This document shows positions 43,100 through 55,379 of a stretch of DNA of 64,000 nucleotides, one piece after another (the stretch's first letter is position 1; every line of letters starts with the position of its first letter). Location of the stretch: positions 79,666,192-79,730,191 of the forward strand of contig CM023457.1 in assembly GCA_013339765.2 (NCBI GenBank), given 5' to 3'. The position numbers were made by a program, and so were the translations under genes. Below the pieces are notes generated by a model. It did no database searches and was not told where the DNA came from. It worked only from the letters and a program-made list of their open reading frames with translations. The DNA comes from Haemaphysalis longicornis (taxonomy: Eukaryota; Arthropoda; Arachnida; Ixodida; Ixodidae).

Positions 43100-45250
43100 G
43101 GAGGTGGGGGAGGAAAAACTTTTTTTGCAGAACATGTCAGCGCTCCACGGGCTGTATGAGAGTGGATCCCTCTTCACGGGATTTCATATGGTGCGTTCAC
43201 CACCTGGTCCCTGGTAACCAGCCGTAGCTGATGCTTCAAGGCGGGCTGGACAGCGAGGTCTCCCATCGCTCGCTAGGGGTAACGGTAGGGTTCGTAGTGG
43301 AGGAAATGTGGATGGGGGTGGCTGTTTTTGGCTGAAGTCGCCCTCTCCTATCATGTGGCGAAGAGTACCGAGCTGCTTGTATAATGGCAGGTCTTGTACT
43401 GATTGGGGAACATTGCTCTTCAGCAGGCGAGGGTGAGGGAAAGATCCTGACTGGATCTGTCGATACATTATTTGCTGCTCCCGCGTGAGTTCTGGGTGCG
43501 GGCAGGAAGTTTCTGCCTATCCTCTCGATAGTAGCGTACTATCTCTCTGTAGGTGACCATAGGTTCACTTCTGGCCTCCTCCTCAGCTGTTGCCCGGTAT
43601 GTTAACGCGCGGGCCTATCGGTGGGCAAACTCATTGCCCTCCGCTAAGGAGTGGGCTGGAACCCAGACTAATTCAACTTGGCTCTCTGGAGGTGTTTTGT
43701 CTCTCAGGATGCGAAGTACCCGCCGGGACACCCAGCATGACTGGAAGTTCCTGTACGCCTGCTATTACAACCTTGGAAAATCCCGAAAGGGTGAGGGCTA
43801 GGGCAATCGCCAACTCTTTCGCTTCTTCCACCTCTCTGATTTGAAACGATGCGCTTGTCAGCAGCTCGCCCCTGGTTGTCACCACCGCCACTGCTGTGGT
43901 CATCCCCTTGTTTTTTGGAGGCGTCCGTGAAGACACCGGCTTCGCTCTCCAGTAGCCTGTTGAGGGCACGATCCCTAGCCTCACGCCTGCCGCCATGGTG
44001 AGCCGGATTCATGTTCTTTGGGAGAGGCTTGGTCTTGATTGCGTCTAGCCATTTGTCCGCAAGCTGTTCTGGATCGGTCAGCTCTGCCACGCTCCAGCCG
44101 ATTCTTCCCAGGACACGGCGGCCTGCCGTAGTGCGACTCAGCCTCTCTTTTTGGCTGGATAGGTGGCTCTCAACCAGCTCGTCCACTGTGTTTTGTAGAG
44201 CCATCTGGAGGAGCTTGTCCGTCGACGCACTCATGGGAACTCCGATGGCTTGTTTAACTGCCTTGCGTATATTGTGTCCACCTGGCTCTCTTCTCCCCTG
44301 TTCATTAGGAGGTAAGGTGTGGTGTACGTTATTCTTGACACAACAAAGGCTTGTAGCAGCCTCAGAGTGTCGTTCTCCTTCATTCCTCTTCCCCTGGTTG
44401 CCACCCGCCCAAGCATGTGCAGGATCTATTCTGAGGAGTGCTCAAGCTTGCGCACGGACGTACTAGTGGCCCTGTTGTCTGCCTGGATAGTGAGCCCCAT
44501 TATCTTAACACTGGGTCCTGGAGCGATGTTTTCGCCCTCTAGTACCGCCTTTACGTCTTCCTTCTGTGTCTTGGGTGCCCTCGGGCGCCCAAGACACAGT
44601 TCAGACAACTACCAGTTCAGACTTTTGAGGCGAACATCATAGTCCACACTCCTTCGCGTATTTACCAACCACATTTGTGCCTGCTTGCAGCGTCTCTTGA
44701 ATCAACCTAAGGAGCCCGCCTTCGTCGTCCACGAAAATGTCAGTGTAGAGCGCGTGCTCCAAACCTTCGACTACTTCGAGCGCCTTGGGCAGGACCAAGA
44801 GTGCCATATTAAAGAGAATAGGCGACAGGACGAATCCCTGTGGGGTACCCTTACTTCCCAACACTATGGGTGGAGATACCTCTTCCCCAACCTTGATTCG
44901 AACGCTGAGGCCTGTCAGGAAATCCCGCACGCACTTGTATGCCCGCTCTCCAGAGCCTGTGTCCTGAAGGTTGGCTAGGATGCTAGCGTGGGAGACGTTG
45001 TCAAACGCTCCCTTGAGGTCCAGCGCTAAAATGGCTTTAGGCGATTGCTTGGTGGCTTGTTTCATGACCTCTTCCTTCGTTCGCAACAGTACTCCTGCGT
45101 GCTTAGGTGCCTCCGAAATCCGAACATAGAGTCCGGCATCTGATCAGTGCTGTCCAGATGTTTTTGCAGCCTATTCAACACCATTCTTTCCATAACCTCG
45201 CCCACGCAGGACGTGATGAGGAAAGCATCGGCCATACAACCCTGCACGCA
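43100..45250 (-). pseudogene. I-type LINE, RT and RNase H, 5'-truncated
   Basis: Minus-strand order: ERMVLNRLQKHLDSTDQMPD (about 45190), RT motif A LALDLKGAFDNVSH (about 45030), motif B TPQGFVLSPILFNMALL (about 44840), decayed motif C YTDIFVDD (about 44740), KIMGLTIQAD (44510), RNase H starting VFTDASK (about 43940) and IREVEEAKELAIALA (about 43830), then VPAHSLAEGNEFAHR (about 43650), and the C-terminal part to about 43190. A GTTCTGCAAAAAAAGTTTTT-type 3' region lies near 43110. Endonuclease and ORF1 are absent. There are several frameshifts. It is a separate lineage from the 16-21 kb LINE. Confidence 0.88.
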
Positions 45251-45414
45251 TGTGCTTGCGTCGTGCTGTTCGAGACTCTCCTCAGTGAGAGGTCGCTGTA
45301 CGCAGGCACTAGGAAACTCCTGAACTAGGTCGACTGAGGTCACTGTCAGAATGAAGCAGGCTATCACACCCCCATAGTCCAGCGATATGAGAACGCTATG
45401 GCCATACAACTACA

Positions 45415-45530
45415 GTATTGCATTAATAGGTTCTAAGGGGTAGTAAGGTGTCGTAAGTTACAGACTAATGTCAAGTATGCATTAATAGGTTCTAAGTATA
45501 ATGTTAGTTACAGATAATGTCGAGTTTAAA
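45415..45530 (+). repeat. Tandem duplication of about 60 bp
   Basis: GCATTAATAGGTTCTAAG occurs at 45419 and 45479, and GTTACAGA-TAATGTC follows in both. The second unit is shortened by about 10 bp. It lies just beyond the 5' truncation of the LINE. Confidence 0.7.
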
Positions 45531-45534
45531 GACG

Positions 45535-46790
45535 AGCCAAGCAATGTCAAACTCATTGTACGAAAGTCTGAGTATTGGTTAAAGTCGCTGGACATCAAAA
45601 CTATGCGCTAAGCCTAACGCCAGGCTGCAGAATACTCTCGTCCCCTCTCCCACTGCGCAGCAAGCACTGAATGAAATGTAGCAGAGCTGAGCTTTGGCCA
45701 ATAACCGACGCGAGCACGTTTTACTATTCATCTTAATAGTGGTTTTGCGACTCACATGAACCTCACGCCAGTAAAGTCTGCTTGCGCACTGTGAAGGCGA
45801 AAGGGTGGTGTTAATGATCAAAAATTTCTATACTGTACGTTTTTTTGCATTGGCGACTTTTTAAAGGCGAAAGCCATAGGTGCTTTATTGCGTCAAAAAT
45901 CGTCGCATTGCGGTCACAAAAATGGCTGCGGCTATAAAAGGTAAATAACTAGGCTGTGTCTAGGGCTGTCTGACGGTACTATCAGTACCACACTGTATCG
46001 ACATCCACCGGCGTTTCGTAGCAAAAAAAAAAAAAAAATGCCGCGTGTGGTACCACATCGCTCTAACGCAAAGTAAGGTAACCTAACCTAAACATACATA
46101 ATATGAGCTAAGGAACACAAAGCAATCATTTAAAACACAAAAGACTAACCGAAGCCATGATAATTATAACTGATTTTAAAGGTGAAAACAGCATAACCGA
46201 GGCAAGACCGGTGTGAAACAACCGTCCTTGTGATCAATTAAGAGGCTATGACGGAGCCCCTACAGCACAACGACAGACGTTTTGGGTGGTAATAGCCTAG
46301 TCCTAAATATTCGAATGTCCTCGGATGGCACTCCATAGACAGTGCAAAATAACAAAAAAACATTTGAGCTTGTTTATGCTGCGCTTGCTAGCCTAACATA
46401 AATAAAAGCACGGTATGTTCGGTACCTTTTCAACCTCCGGCAGCCAGTCTCGTGCACATGGCCGGGCCTCCCGAACTTCTACAGTTCTGACGTTCTCGAA
46501 GAGTTACTTCACCATAAACCTCGAATCAGCATTTCTGTTGCGGAAAGCGCTGCGCTACCTCCATATCTCGTGCATCACTTAAATACTCGGCAAATCATAA
46601 GGTACACCATGATCGTCTTCTATAGGAACCGAATACTGTAACAATTAACCAAGAGGGAAAGCCTTTTTCAGCGTACGCCGGAGGACATTCCACAGAAAGA
46701 CCGCGTACCAACTATATCCAGGTCATCTCCATCTCCATAGCCGTGGAAATCATCTCCAAAACCGTGCAGTGAAAATAAAATTGTCTGCGC
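45535..46790. other. No gene recognised
   Basis: Short frames only. A run of 15 A lies at 46024-46038, and CCTAACCTAA at 46081 is only two telomere-like units. Nothing further was seen. Confidence 0.45.
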
Positions 46791-46815
46791 GTAGATTATA
46801 TTTATTTATTTATTT

Positions 46816-46852
<37 letters not shown>

Positions 46853-47039
46853 TACTGTCAGCCCATTGTTGGGGTATTACAGGAGTGGAAGGGCACAATA
46901 CACTTGGTTACAGGAAGAAAAAGAAAGTACACTTCCGGAAATGCAAACACAAAATACTGTTGGGAAATGCAACATGAAGGCAACAATAACATGCAATACA
47001 ATAACACAGGTGATGACATTGTTCACTTTTGGCCAGGCT

Positions 47040-49000
47040 ATTTAGCGCAAATGTATGTGCCTTTGACAAGTTCAAGAAATTCGTTTATAGATGACGTCCT
47101 TACTGTGGCGTCTGTTAACATATTCCATTGCTTTATTGCTCTTGGAAAGAAACTATTTAAAACAGTCATTGCGAGTAGTCGAAGGCGGGAAATACATGCT
47201 GTGACGATTGCGAAAATATTGGTCAGGAGATATGCGAAAATAGTCATATTTGTCAATTTTAACACGCCCACGAATAATAAGAAAAATAAACTTCAATCGG
47301 TCATATTCAGTTCTCAATTCTAAAGAAGGAAGTTCAGAAAGTTCACATAACTGGGCGGAGGAGTGACAGCGACGATATTTGTTAAAAAAATCACGCCATA
47401 TCCACGGAATGAATGATGATAAGTGGGGCGAAGCTCGAGAGGGGGAGATCATCGGTAACCGTAACTCTCCCGTGAAAGTTCGCCCATTACATCATTAAGA
47501 AAGACGTAAGACTGTGTGCGTACATTGTACAAATCAACTTTTATTTTCGGAGTCAATGCTCCCAGGCCCAGACCTGGTGAAAGACCCCGCGCCATCGAGG
47601 ACTACCCCGCACCTCCACCACAATTTGTCACGTAGGATGGGACACAGCGGTAAAGAAATAACTTTTATTTAGGGCGAACTTGTGCCCGAACAAGACGAGA
47701 GGAAACGAGCAAAGGTCCTTGCGTCTCGTTCGATCTCCGAGAACGACTGCCTGCGTTCGTGGCGTGATCTCTCGCGTGATCTCCCCCTCGCAGTGCACTT
47801 GCGCTCGCGCCTCCGTTGGCGAGCACAGACAAGCTCGCGCTCCCGGTGCCGAGTTTGCGCTGCCGGTTGCAGCCCGTTCTTGCGCGTGCAACGCGGCCCA
47901 CTTTGCGACATCTCCGAAAGCATGCGGCGGTCACGTACCACGAGACACAAGGGATGGACAGACCCATTGCTTTAGGAGCTTCGCCCCTAAAATAAATCTT
48001 GCCGCTAGCCGATCTCGTCCAGTTTCGAATGACCTCCGGAAGTGTACGGGTCCCAGTCAATTTTAGCATATTCGATAACCGGTCGTATTAACGCTACGAG
48101 TTTTACTTCAGGGGTAGCACTAAACACATTTCTTCGAAGCGACCGCAAAGCTTTTCTGGCCTTACTACATACATAATGTACATGTTCACTCCAACGCATA
48201 TTGGCTGTAAGCTTCAAACCCAAGTACGTAATTGTTGAAATTTTTCTCAACGGCACATCTTCAATGCAATAAGTATAAAAATACTTCGTTTTCTAGTAAT
48301 AGACATGTACGCAGCTTTTTGAGTGTTCAAAACCATTTGCCAGCTGTCACACCAGTTTATGTTTTGCAGATTGACATTTAATTCGATCTAGTTGGCAGCC
48401 GTTTCAATACTGTTGTATAATACGCAGTCATCGGCGAACACTCTGGTTGGAACGGTAATGTTACGCGGAATGCCAATAATAAAAGGGGGGCCATCACATT
48501 TTTCTGGGATACACCTGACTCCACAGGCGAGAAGGAAGATTCGAGAAATTGCTCTCTATGGCTAAGGTATGACGACAACCATTCACATAACCGGGGTTTT
48601 TTAAATAAAGTGTTAATTTTTAATAGCAACTCAGGGTGCGATAGCTTGTCGAAAGCCTTGGCAAAGTCTAGGAATATTATGTCTGTTTGACCTCGGCTGT
48701 TTATTGTGTACGAGAGATCACGGATAGTTTCAATTAGTTGAGTTACTGTAGAGAGTCCCTGACGGAACCCATGTTGGCATTTGTTTAAAATTGTTAAGGT
48801 AACGTAATAGATGCTTGGACACTATATGTTCAAGTAAATTCGAACAAGTGCGAGTGAGGGATATCGGCCTATAATTTGTAACTTATGATTTGCTGCCCCT
48901 TTTATGGATTGGAATAATTTTAGCACGCTTCCATGCTCGTGGAAAGTAACATTGGTTTATAGAAACTTGAAAAATTGCAGTTAAGGATTTAGAGACCCAT
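47040..49000 (-). pseudogene. Reverse transcriptase of the CR1/Jockey-like LINE
   Basis: Motifs on the minus strand: TCSNLLEHIVSKHL (about 48850), GFRQGLSTVTQLIETIRDL (about 48750), motif A DIIFLDFAKAFDKLSH (48690-48640), a decayed motif B near 48520 (SGVSQKNVMAPLL), motif C FADDCVLYN (about 48430), TYLGLKLTANMRWSEHV (about 48220) and YAKIDWDPYTSGGHSKLDEI (48070-48010). After the MITE come FFNKYRRCHSSAQLCELSEL (about 47390), LKFIFLIIRGRVKIDKYDYF (about 47300) and SFFPRAIKQWNML (about 47150). Two or more frame changes are present. Reverse transcription of element RNA is the family role, and this copy is dead. Confidence 0.85.
47402..47985. mobile_element. MITE nested inside the LINE
   Basis: GGGGCGAAGCTC at 47428-47439 is mirrored by GAGCTTCGCCCC at 47972-47983. 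The insert separates LINE codons that would otherwise be contiguous (ARFIFNKY expected). GATTTATTTT on one side and GATTTTTTT on the other may be the target duplication. No transposase is present. 134-codon frames inside are shadows. Confidence 0.7.
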
Positions 49001-49444
49001 CCTGCCTATTTTTTTTAAAATTCGTTAGGAATACCGTCAGGTCCGGTACTTTTCTTAGTATTCAAGATAAGGAAAAGGTTGAACACACCCTGTTCGCCAA
49101 TCTTTATATCATAAAAGGGGACCTTACTGATTCATTTCTAAAATCGGGCAGGACGCCGTTATCACGCGTAAAGACCGACGAAAAGAACGAGTTGAAAGTT
49201 TGTCTTGCTTGGGGCGCTATTACGTTTTCATGCGAAGAGGCGGGGGGGGGGGGGGAACGTATCGCCAAAATTTTCCAGGGGCGTTTCCCAGAAAAGATTT
49301 CAATGTTACATTGTATAATTTATTTTTTGATTCTTTGATGAGCTGTTTCAACTCTGAGTGGAAATGCAGCTTTTATCGATGGGTCGGCAGTTTTTTGAAG
49401 ACGATGCTCACATCCGTTTTGCCCTTCTTTTTGCGTGGAGAGAG

Positions 49445-49740
49445 CGAGAGAATAAACGTTTATTTAAATATACAGGGGGGATTGTACTGAAGGTTGAAGC
49501 AGGTGTCCTCAGTCCAGGATGCCTTGAGCGCGGGCAGCATCGACAGCCCTTTGAGCCAGCCGAAGCTGGTCGTCCAAGCCGGTGCTCGCCAAGGCGCTCT
49601 CCCAAAGCTCGACAGTAGAAAGTTGCAGGTTGGGAGGAATCAGTGGGGATTGGTCACACAACCTCCGACCATATGGCGTAGCGTTCCGGGTTCTCCGCAA
49701 AATCGGCAAAGCGGGGAGTTCTGGCCTACCTCTCTGATTA
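49445..49740 (-). pseudogene. LINE ORF2 C-terminus and 3' end
   Basis: The minus strand reads CRFCGEPG with a frame change (about 49715), then LWESALASTGLDDQLRLAQR and AVDAARAQGILD with a stop at 49509. A 3' UTR with AATAAACG and a CT-rich end at 49445-49460 follows. It is the same C-terminal type as at 11.4, 16.0 and 63.5 kb. Severely 5'-truncated. Confidence 0.8.
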
Positions 49741-49859
49741 TCCAGGGACTTTTTCTATTAGTAGTTTTGAATCTTTTAGGCACAAAGCATTTCACACAGT
49801 GATTGACCATGTCTGAGAAATTCCTTAGGTCGTCTACGCTTGCGCCAGACTCCGCTAAA

Positions 49860-50288
<429 letters not shown>

Positions 50289-50306
50289 TGTGTTCTCTAC
50301 CATCTT

Positions 50307-50359
<53 letters not shown>

Positions 50360-50737
50360 GGTGTCGAACCGGAACCGAACCGAACCGAAAACCGGAACTG
50401 AACCGGTATTTTTGCCGGAACTGAACCCGAACCCGAACCGTTATTTTTGAGCACGCTGCACCCGAACCGGAACTGAACCGAAAAAAGAAATAACGGTTAC
50501 CGGTTCTTGCCGAAACGGTTCGACCCTCCGTTCTTGATATTGCACAGTCAATGCAATTCAGGTCTTTTCTTTCACGTACCATCAACTTCGTAAACGCTCG
50601 CGCACATTCCACGCCAGACAGTTGAAAACTACCACGCTCTATGAAACAATGTAGCAATGGTCTGTTGCTGCTAAAACCGCGAGCATAGTGCAAGCTGACC
50701 AAACGAAATTTCATTCTCGGCAGCTTGCAGGGGATAT

Positions 50738-50952
50738 GCGTTGCGCTGCTGAGCACGAGGTCGTGGGTTCGATTCCCGGCCGCGGCGGCCGCTTTTCTGA
50801 TGGAGGCGAAAAGCAAAAACGCCCGTGTGTACGAGATTTCGGCGCACGATAAAGATCCCCAGGTGGTCAAAATTAATCCGGAGCCCTCCACTACGGCGCG
50901 CCTCATCGCCTGCGTTGCGTCGGCGCGTTAAACCCCACAATCAATCAATCAA
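50738..50952 (+). mobile_element. Ruka-like SINE with target duplication
   Basis: It starts within the tRNA-like head (GCGTTGCGCTGCTGAGCACG), has the B box GGGTTCGATTCCCGG (50764-50778), the full body and an AATC tail. It is flanked by the 13-bp repeat TTGCAGGGGATAT at 50725-50737 and 50953-50965. A young insertion inside the hAT-like element. Confidence 0.95.
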
Positions 50953-51139
50953 TTGCAGGGGATATAAAACGACTTTGCCCTTCCCTAGCTGCGACTTTAT
51001 CGGACCAATCAGGCTGCAGGAGTGCTCCACTGCGCAACAGCGAAAGCACACACCCGATGTGTGCAAACCTTTTGCATTTCATAATTTGTTTAAAAGGTCC
51101 GACACCTGCAAATTGTTAATACTTGGCAAGTGTGACCGC

Positions 51140-51330
51140 AGGAGCTTCTCAGTGACTAAGCCGTTTGCTGCTGACCACAAGTGGCCTCGATCTCCCTTCC
51201 CCACGACCGTTTTTCTGAAGTAGATGGAAATCGAGAACGTCGGTGTATCGAGATTTTGATCCACGTTTAATATCACCAGCTGATTAAAATAAGTCTGCTG
51301 GCCTCCAACATAAGCTGCGCCTCGAAGCAG
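51140..51330 (+). mobile_element. Old, strongly diverged Ruka-like SINE
   Basis: GCTTCTCAGTGACTAAGCCG (51144) matches the SINE A-box region, then GCTGCTGACC, GACCGTTTTTCTGAAGTAGA, ATCGAGATTTTGATCCACGT and CTGGCCTCCAAC follow in the right order. Divergence is about 30%. No tail or duplication remains. Confidence 0.65.
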
Positions 51331-51339
51331 AAATTTAGC

Positions 51340-52515
51340 ACGGGGCATCAAATGCGCCATTTTTTTTATGTGTTTACACGGAAAACAACAAAAAGGAAAA
51401 GGCGAATCACGTTGTTTTAAAATATTAAGCAAAAAGTAAGTAAAACCGAATATGTAAAAAAAAAAACTCCAAAACGTGGATATTGCTCTATACTTTTCTT
51501 TGCCCTACCTTTCACAACCAAACGTGCCATCAATGCGAAGGAAGGGAGTTCCATTGTCAGTTTTTGGGGACAGTACAGTGGACAAGTTCCGTTTTTTACA
51601 GATACAAATAACAACAGATATGTCAGGGAAAACTGTTAAGGTGCGCACTTAATCCCTTGACAAGACACTGCAGCCCTCGACCTTGTCTTGGAAGCAGAAA
51701 CAGTAACGAAGCAGATGACACGTGCAGAAAGGCAGGCCGGTACCTCACACTGTCCCATTCGCCCAGCGATCATCTTTTCTGCTTGTTCTGCAGTTTTGTC
51801 TCTTTCAGATCTGCTTTTTTCGAAGGTGCACTTGTACTGACTGCCCAACTCGCTACATTACTTCTACTGCTACTCGTTCCGGAGGGGAGTACTGCTGTGC
51901 GCGAATTAAAGAGCGCCTAACCAAAAAAGTTCCATCTCATACTCCGCGCGTCAAATTTCCCTTTCATTTTGTAACAGCATAATCTGTTATAAGATTCCGC
52001 AATGTAGCACACGGAACGATGGTCGGGGTCAGGCGGTACGATGACATACAGATTGTAATGCGCGCATCCGGTATAGCTATCGCAAAAAGAATTGCAGTGA
52101 TCAGAGCAATAATGCAGTGACTGAGCGTTAACTAAAGCTTACTTTTAACAAAAGGGTGGCTAACACATTCGATAAGGTGACAGCTAACAAATTATTCAGG
52201 GTGACCAAATAATATAATTCATTAGTAGTATTTATGTGCCTGTTGTAGGATTTCTCTGTTTTGTTAGAAATATAAAAAATGTGCGTCATTGGTATTAGGC
52301 ACGCACTGGCATTTGAACGAACCAGTACGCAGGCCTAAATTTAAGGCTTCAAGGTTAGCGTGATGAGAGGTTTCATAGTGACGATTGCGATTTCAACAAA
52401 AAAGGAAAGGGCAGAAAATATATCCCACCGTCATATCTCTTGGCGGTGGCCTTATGAATAGTCGCTAGGACAACATAAAGTCTGAGCGAGAAAGTAGGGG
52501 GTGAATCGTCGCCGC
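51340..52515. other. Interior of the hAT-like element, no gene recognised
   Basis: Frames of 60 to 87 codons lack transposase or BED-finger motifs. The sequence is otherwise unremarkable and may be captured host DNA or decayed element. Confidence 0.4.
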
Positions 52516-52520
52516 TTCAT

Positions 52521-53342
52521 CTTTTAAAGACGATAGTCTTTCTTGGGCTACTTAAGGCCAGAAATTTTGGTCTGTCTGTCTGTATGTCTGTCTGTCTGTC
52601 CGTCTGTCTGTCTGTCTGTATGTATGTCTGTCTGTCTGTCTTTCTGTCCGTCTGTCTGTCTGTGACTCGATTCAGCCACCCGGCCAAAGTAAAACAACGC
52701 CTGCGCAATAGTCTTATATAGTCACAGCTAAATCTACCCGTCTAAGTCCGGTGTAATCTTCATACCTGTCAACATTGTTGAAGAAGAACAAGACATTACG
52801 CAAATATAAGACAACAAATTAATACAGAAGTGATGTCTGCAGTGTCCCTTTATAAAAAATCATACATGCTTGAGTTTGGCGAAATTAAATACTTCATCAA
52901 CTCCAGAAAAAAAAATTCACTTCGCTGTCGCCTGCTGTCGCCCGCACCACTATAGCTTCTTCCTGCATTTTAAGGAATCAACTGGCAACAGTTACGAAAG
53001 GTTCCACTAGATAGGTTCCACGTTCTGCTTGCAACGCACGCGGAGTAGGGAAACGCGGTTCTATAAACGTTGAAGTAGGGCGCCTCGATTAACGCGCGTC
53101 TTCGCCGTACGGCAGCGTTCGCATCGAGACACCCGGTTTGGAGAAGTGGAACGCGGGAAATTTAAAATGATTTAAGCAAACCTTTGGCGTCTTTACCTTG
53201 GGAGGAGCGCGACACAAGAGGAACAACATGAGAGGTGAGCGGGAAAGCGAAGGGAGGCATTTACTTGGCAAAAGTCGATAAAGACTGTCCCCTTTTGACG
53301 ACATTCGCAACGAAAGAAGCAGATACGCGGCCAATTTCTTTT
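52521..53342 (-). repeat. Dispersed repeat T, copy B
   Basis: Reverse-orientation copy of 27432-28172. It is longer because of an expanded (GTCT)n tract at 52570-52660. It retains TTCTTGGGCTACTT, TTCAGCCACCCGGCCAAAGT, ACGCAAATATAAGAC and the terminal ATACGCGGCCAATTT. Confidence 0.8.
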
Positions 53343-53646
53343 TTCTAGTATATCGTGATTGTTTAAAGTTTGCTTTGCAATTGCGCCACTGCCTTTGGGG
53401 AACAGCAGCATTTTGAATTTTTGTTTGTGTTTTGATTTGACTGTCGTTTTAAACTACTAAGTGATTTTTTCTAATGTCAGTGATAATTCAACTCATCGAA
53501 CCGGTTCGCGAACCGGTTCAAGCTCCCAAACCGGTTCGCGAACCGGTTCGGTACGTGATTTTGTCGAACCGGAACTGAACCGGAACGAAATTATTTCACC
53601 CGAACCCGAACCGTAACCGAACCGGTATTTTTTTCGGTTCGACACC

Positions 53647-53702
<56 letters not shown>

Positions 53703-53706
<4 letters not shown>

Positions 53707-54350
53707 GTATTTACCCGATTCTAACGCGCACCCGATTTTCCTAGCAAAAAAACCGAGAAAACTTGCACCTCCGATTGTAACGCGCACGGGACTTTGTGAC
53801 CCAGACAAACGAATGCGAGAGAAACGGGCGATTTATTTCCCATCTCACTCCCAAGTAATCTCACTCCCAAGTAATCTCACTCATCTCACTCCTCGTCGCT
53901 GTCCGCTGACCACAACACCTCAGCCTCGGTGCCTTCAAGCGCGTTCGCGATGCCACACTTCTGAACGAACGTTCAACCATGGTATATGGGATCGTGGCCT
54001 ACCCCTCGCACGCCCATCCCGAGAGCTTCTCCAGAGGTGCACGCTTCAGCCGACCGCTCGTTTTGAACGCGTGGGAGCCGCTGTTGCCATTGCTGTTATC
54101 AAGCGCGCAAGTGAAACGATTTGACGATTTGTGTGAACGCCGATAGAAAGGCCTAGGCGACTAGGCTTGCTGCGTCCGAAAAATCTTTGCTAAAAGCTTT
54201 GGCACCATCTTGAGATGGCGATGGCGATGGGTCGGACGAAATTTCCGCTGTTTCGGCAGTTTCGGTTTTGTATCCGATTCTAACGCGCATGCGATTTTTC
54301 GGCCTATTTTTTCGGAAAAAAGTGCGCGTTAGAATCGGGTAAATACGGTA
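53703..54350. mobile_element. MITE with TACCGTATTTACCC termini
   Basis: TACCGTATTTACCCGATTCT at 53703 is perfectly mirrored at 54350 for 30 bp. ATTCTAACGCGCA recurs just inside both ends. TATA flanks both ends (a TA target). 647 bp. The interior has no intact transposase. It inserted at the right end of the AT tract that also hosts the hAT-like element. Tc1/mariner or pogo affinity is likely but inferred from the TA target. Confidence 0.85.
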
Positions 54351-54419
54351 TATAATAAGATAAATGGTTAGGCTACTGAAGGTTAAATAGTAAAAAGGGG
54401 CGTAATAAAAAACCTAACA

Positions 54420-54720
54420 AGTTTACTTCGAAAACATAACTTTACATCGACGTTTCGGACGGGGACCATCCTTGATAAAGGACGGTCCCCGTCCTTTCAA
54501 GCACATCTGGGAACGCTCCGGCCAAGGAGGTTGTATAAATCTTCTGGAGTGGAGGCCGCCCACAGCGGGCAACGCAGGGAGGTGAAGCCGGGCGAACTGG
54601 TCGGCGGCCATATTGCTGTGGGCAAAATAGGTGCGGTCGTGTATTTTCGGCATTACAAGGGAGAAAACGATGGGCAAGCTGTTTATCCATTACGATATTT
54701 GAGGGCGGCCTGAATTCTGC
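54420..54720. repeat. Dispersed sequence shared with 58.44 kb
   Basis: CCAAGGAGGTTGTATAAA followed by CTTCTGGAGTGGA (54521-54553) recurs in complement at 58480-58515. A GGACGGGGACC/GGTCCCCGTCC palindrome lies at 54459-54498. A 104-codon minus frame has no domains. Confidence 0.5.
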
Positions 54721-54729
54721 CTTACGCGG

Positions 54730-55255
54730 AAGGTATTGACGTAAGAGATGGTTCAAGCAGCGAGTTCGCGTGGTGAACAGAGCTGTCGCCGCGGGAAAAC
54801 GCGTAGCGCTAGGCTAAAGACACCACGCCTGCTTTTATTTCGATAAACGTTTATTCGGTATATCTAAGCTATAGGCCGCCCTCTTAACATTAAAATTACC
54901 TCATGTTGCACGCCATGGGAAGAGATACCGCGTTATAAGGTTACTATTGGCCATGATTTCACGCTGAAAGTGCGGGACACGCGACAGCGCGATTATTTGA
55001 CGCATGTTTCTTTTAGCGGCATTGCTGGGATTTATGAATGCTTATTCATTAATGATTAATGAATAATAACGCAGCCCTCCCACCCCAGCAAGCTCTGTAG
55101 ACACAGTTTAGCGGTTCAAATGGTTTTTAGGCAGTACTTCAAGGAATCATATGCATCAGGATATTGCAATCTTTATATGTACTGCACATGCACGTTTTCT
55201 GGTTTAAACATCATGCCCAGTTTTGCCCTTGCCGACGAATACCAAATCAAGCACG
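54730..55255. other. No gene recognised; 25-bp palindrome
   Basis: 55042-55066 is a perfect AT-rich palindrome (12-bp arms TTATTCATTAAT around G). Nothing else was recognised. Confidence 0.5.
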
Positions 55256-55258
55256 ATC

Positions 55259-55260
<2 letters not shown>

Positions 55261-55289
<29 letters not shown>

Positions 55290-55375
55290 GTGGGGTTTAA
55301 CGCGCCGACGCAACGCAGGCGATGAGGCGCGCCGTAGTGGAGGGCTCCGGATTAATTTTGACCACCTGGGGATCT
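55261..55375 (-). mobile_element. Ruka-like SINE 3' piece
   Basis: On the minus strand it begins AGATCCCCAGGTGGTCAAAA, passes GCGTCGGCGCGTTAAACCCC and ends in a (CAAT)n tail at 55261-55290. It is 5'-truncated. The flanking GATCT repeat overlaps the element sequence and proves nothing. Confidence 0.9.
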
Positions 55376-55379
55376 GGGG

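Larger units (their letters stand above)
46797..49190 (-). mobile_element. CR1/Jockey-like LINE, truncated and split by a MITE
   Basis: On the minus strand reverse transcriptase text runs from about 49190 to 48003, resumes at 47400 and ends near 47040. It is followed by a 3' UTR and a (TAAA)n tail at 46853-46798. A nested element (47402-47985) separates the two coding parts. No RNase H follows the RT. That, with the microsatellite tail, suggests a CR1/L2/Jockey relative; the exact clade is inference. It is 5'-truncated. Confidence 0.8.
50357..53649. mobile_element. hAT-like element inserted in an AT microsatellite
   Basis: The left end CAGGGTGTCGAACCGGAACC (50357) and the complement of the right end, CAGGGTGTCGAACCGAAAAA (53649), form the terminal repeats. 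Both ends carry subterminal CCGAACC/CCGGTTC repeats for 150 bp (50371-50526 and 53497-53640). The CAGGGTG termini with CGGTTC subterminal repeats resemble hAT elements, and ATATATAT on both sides fits an 8-bp target but is uninformative in (AT)n. No transposase is visible. Nested inside are a Ruka-like SINE, an older Ruka copy and repeat T. Confidence 0.75.

Noticed and set aside
44564..44599. 17-bp stem with 2-nt loop (CTGTGTCTTGGG ...)
   Set aside because: It lies within decayed LINE coding sequence and probably arose by local inverted duplication. No further support.
46076..46092. CCTAACCTAA as interstitial telomere repeat
   Set aside because: Only two TTAGG-type units, compatible with chance.
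47665..48069. 134-codon frames on both strands
   Set aside because: They lie inside the nested MITE and mirror each other. No domain.
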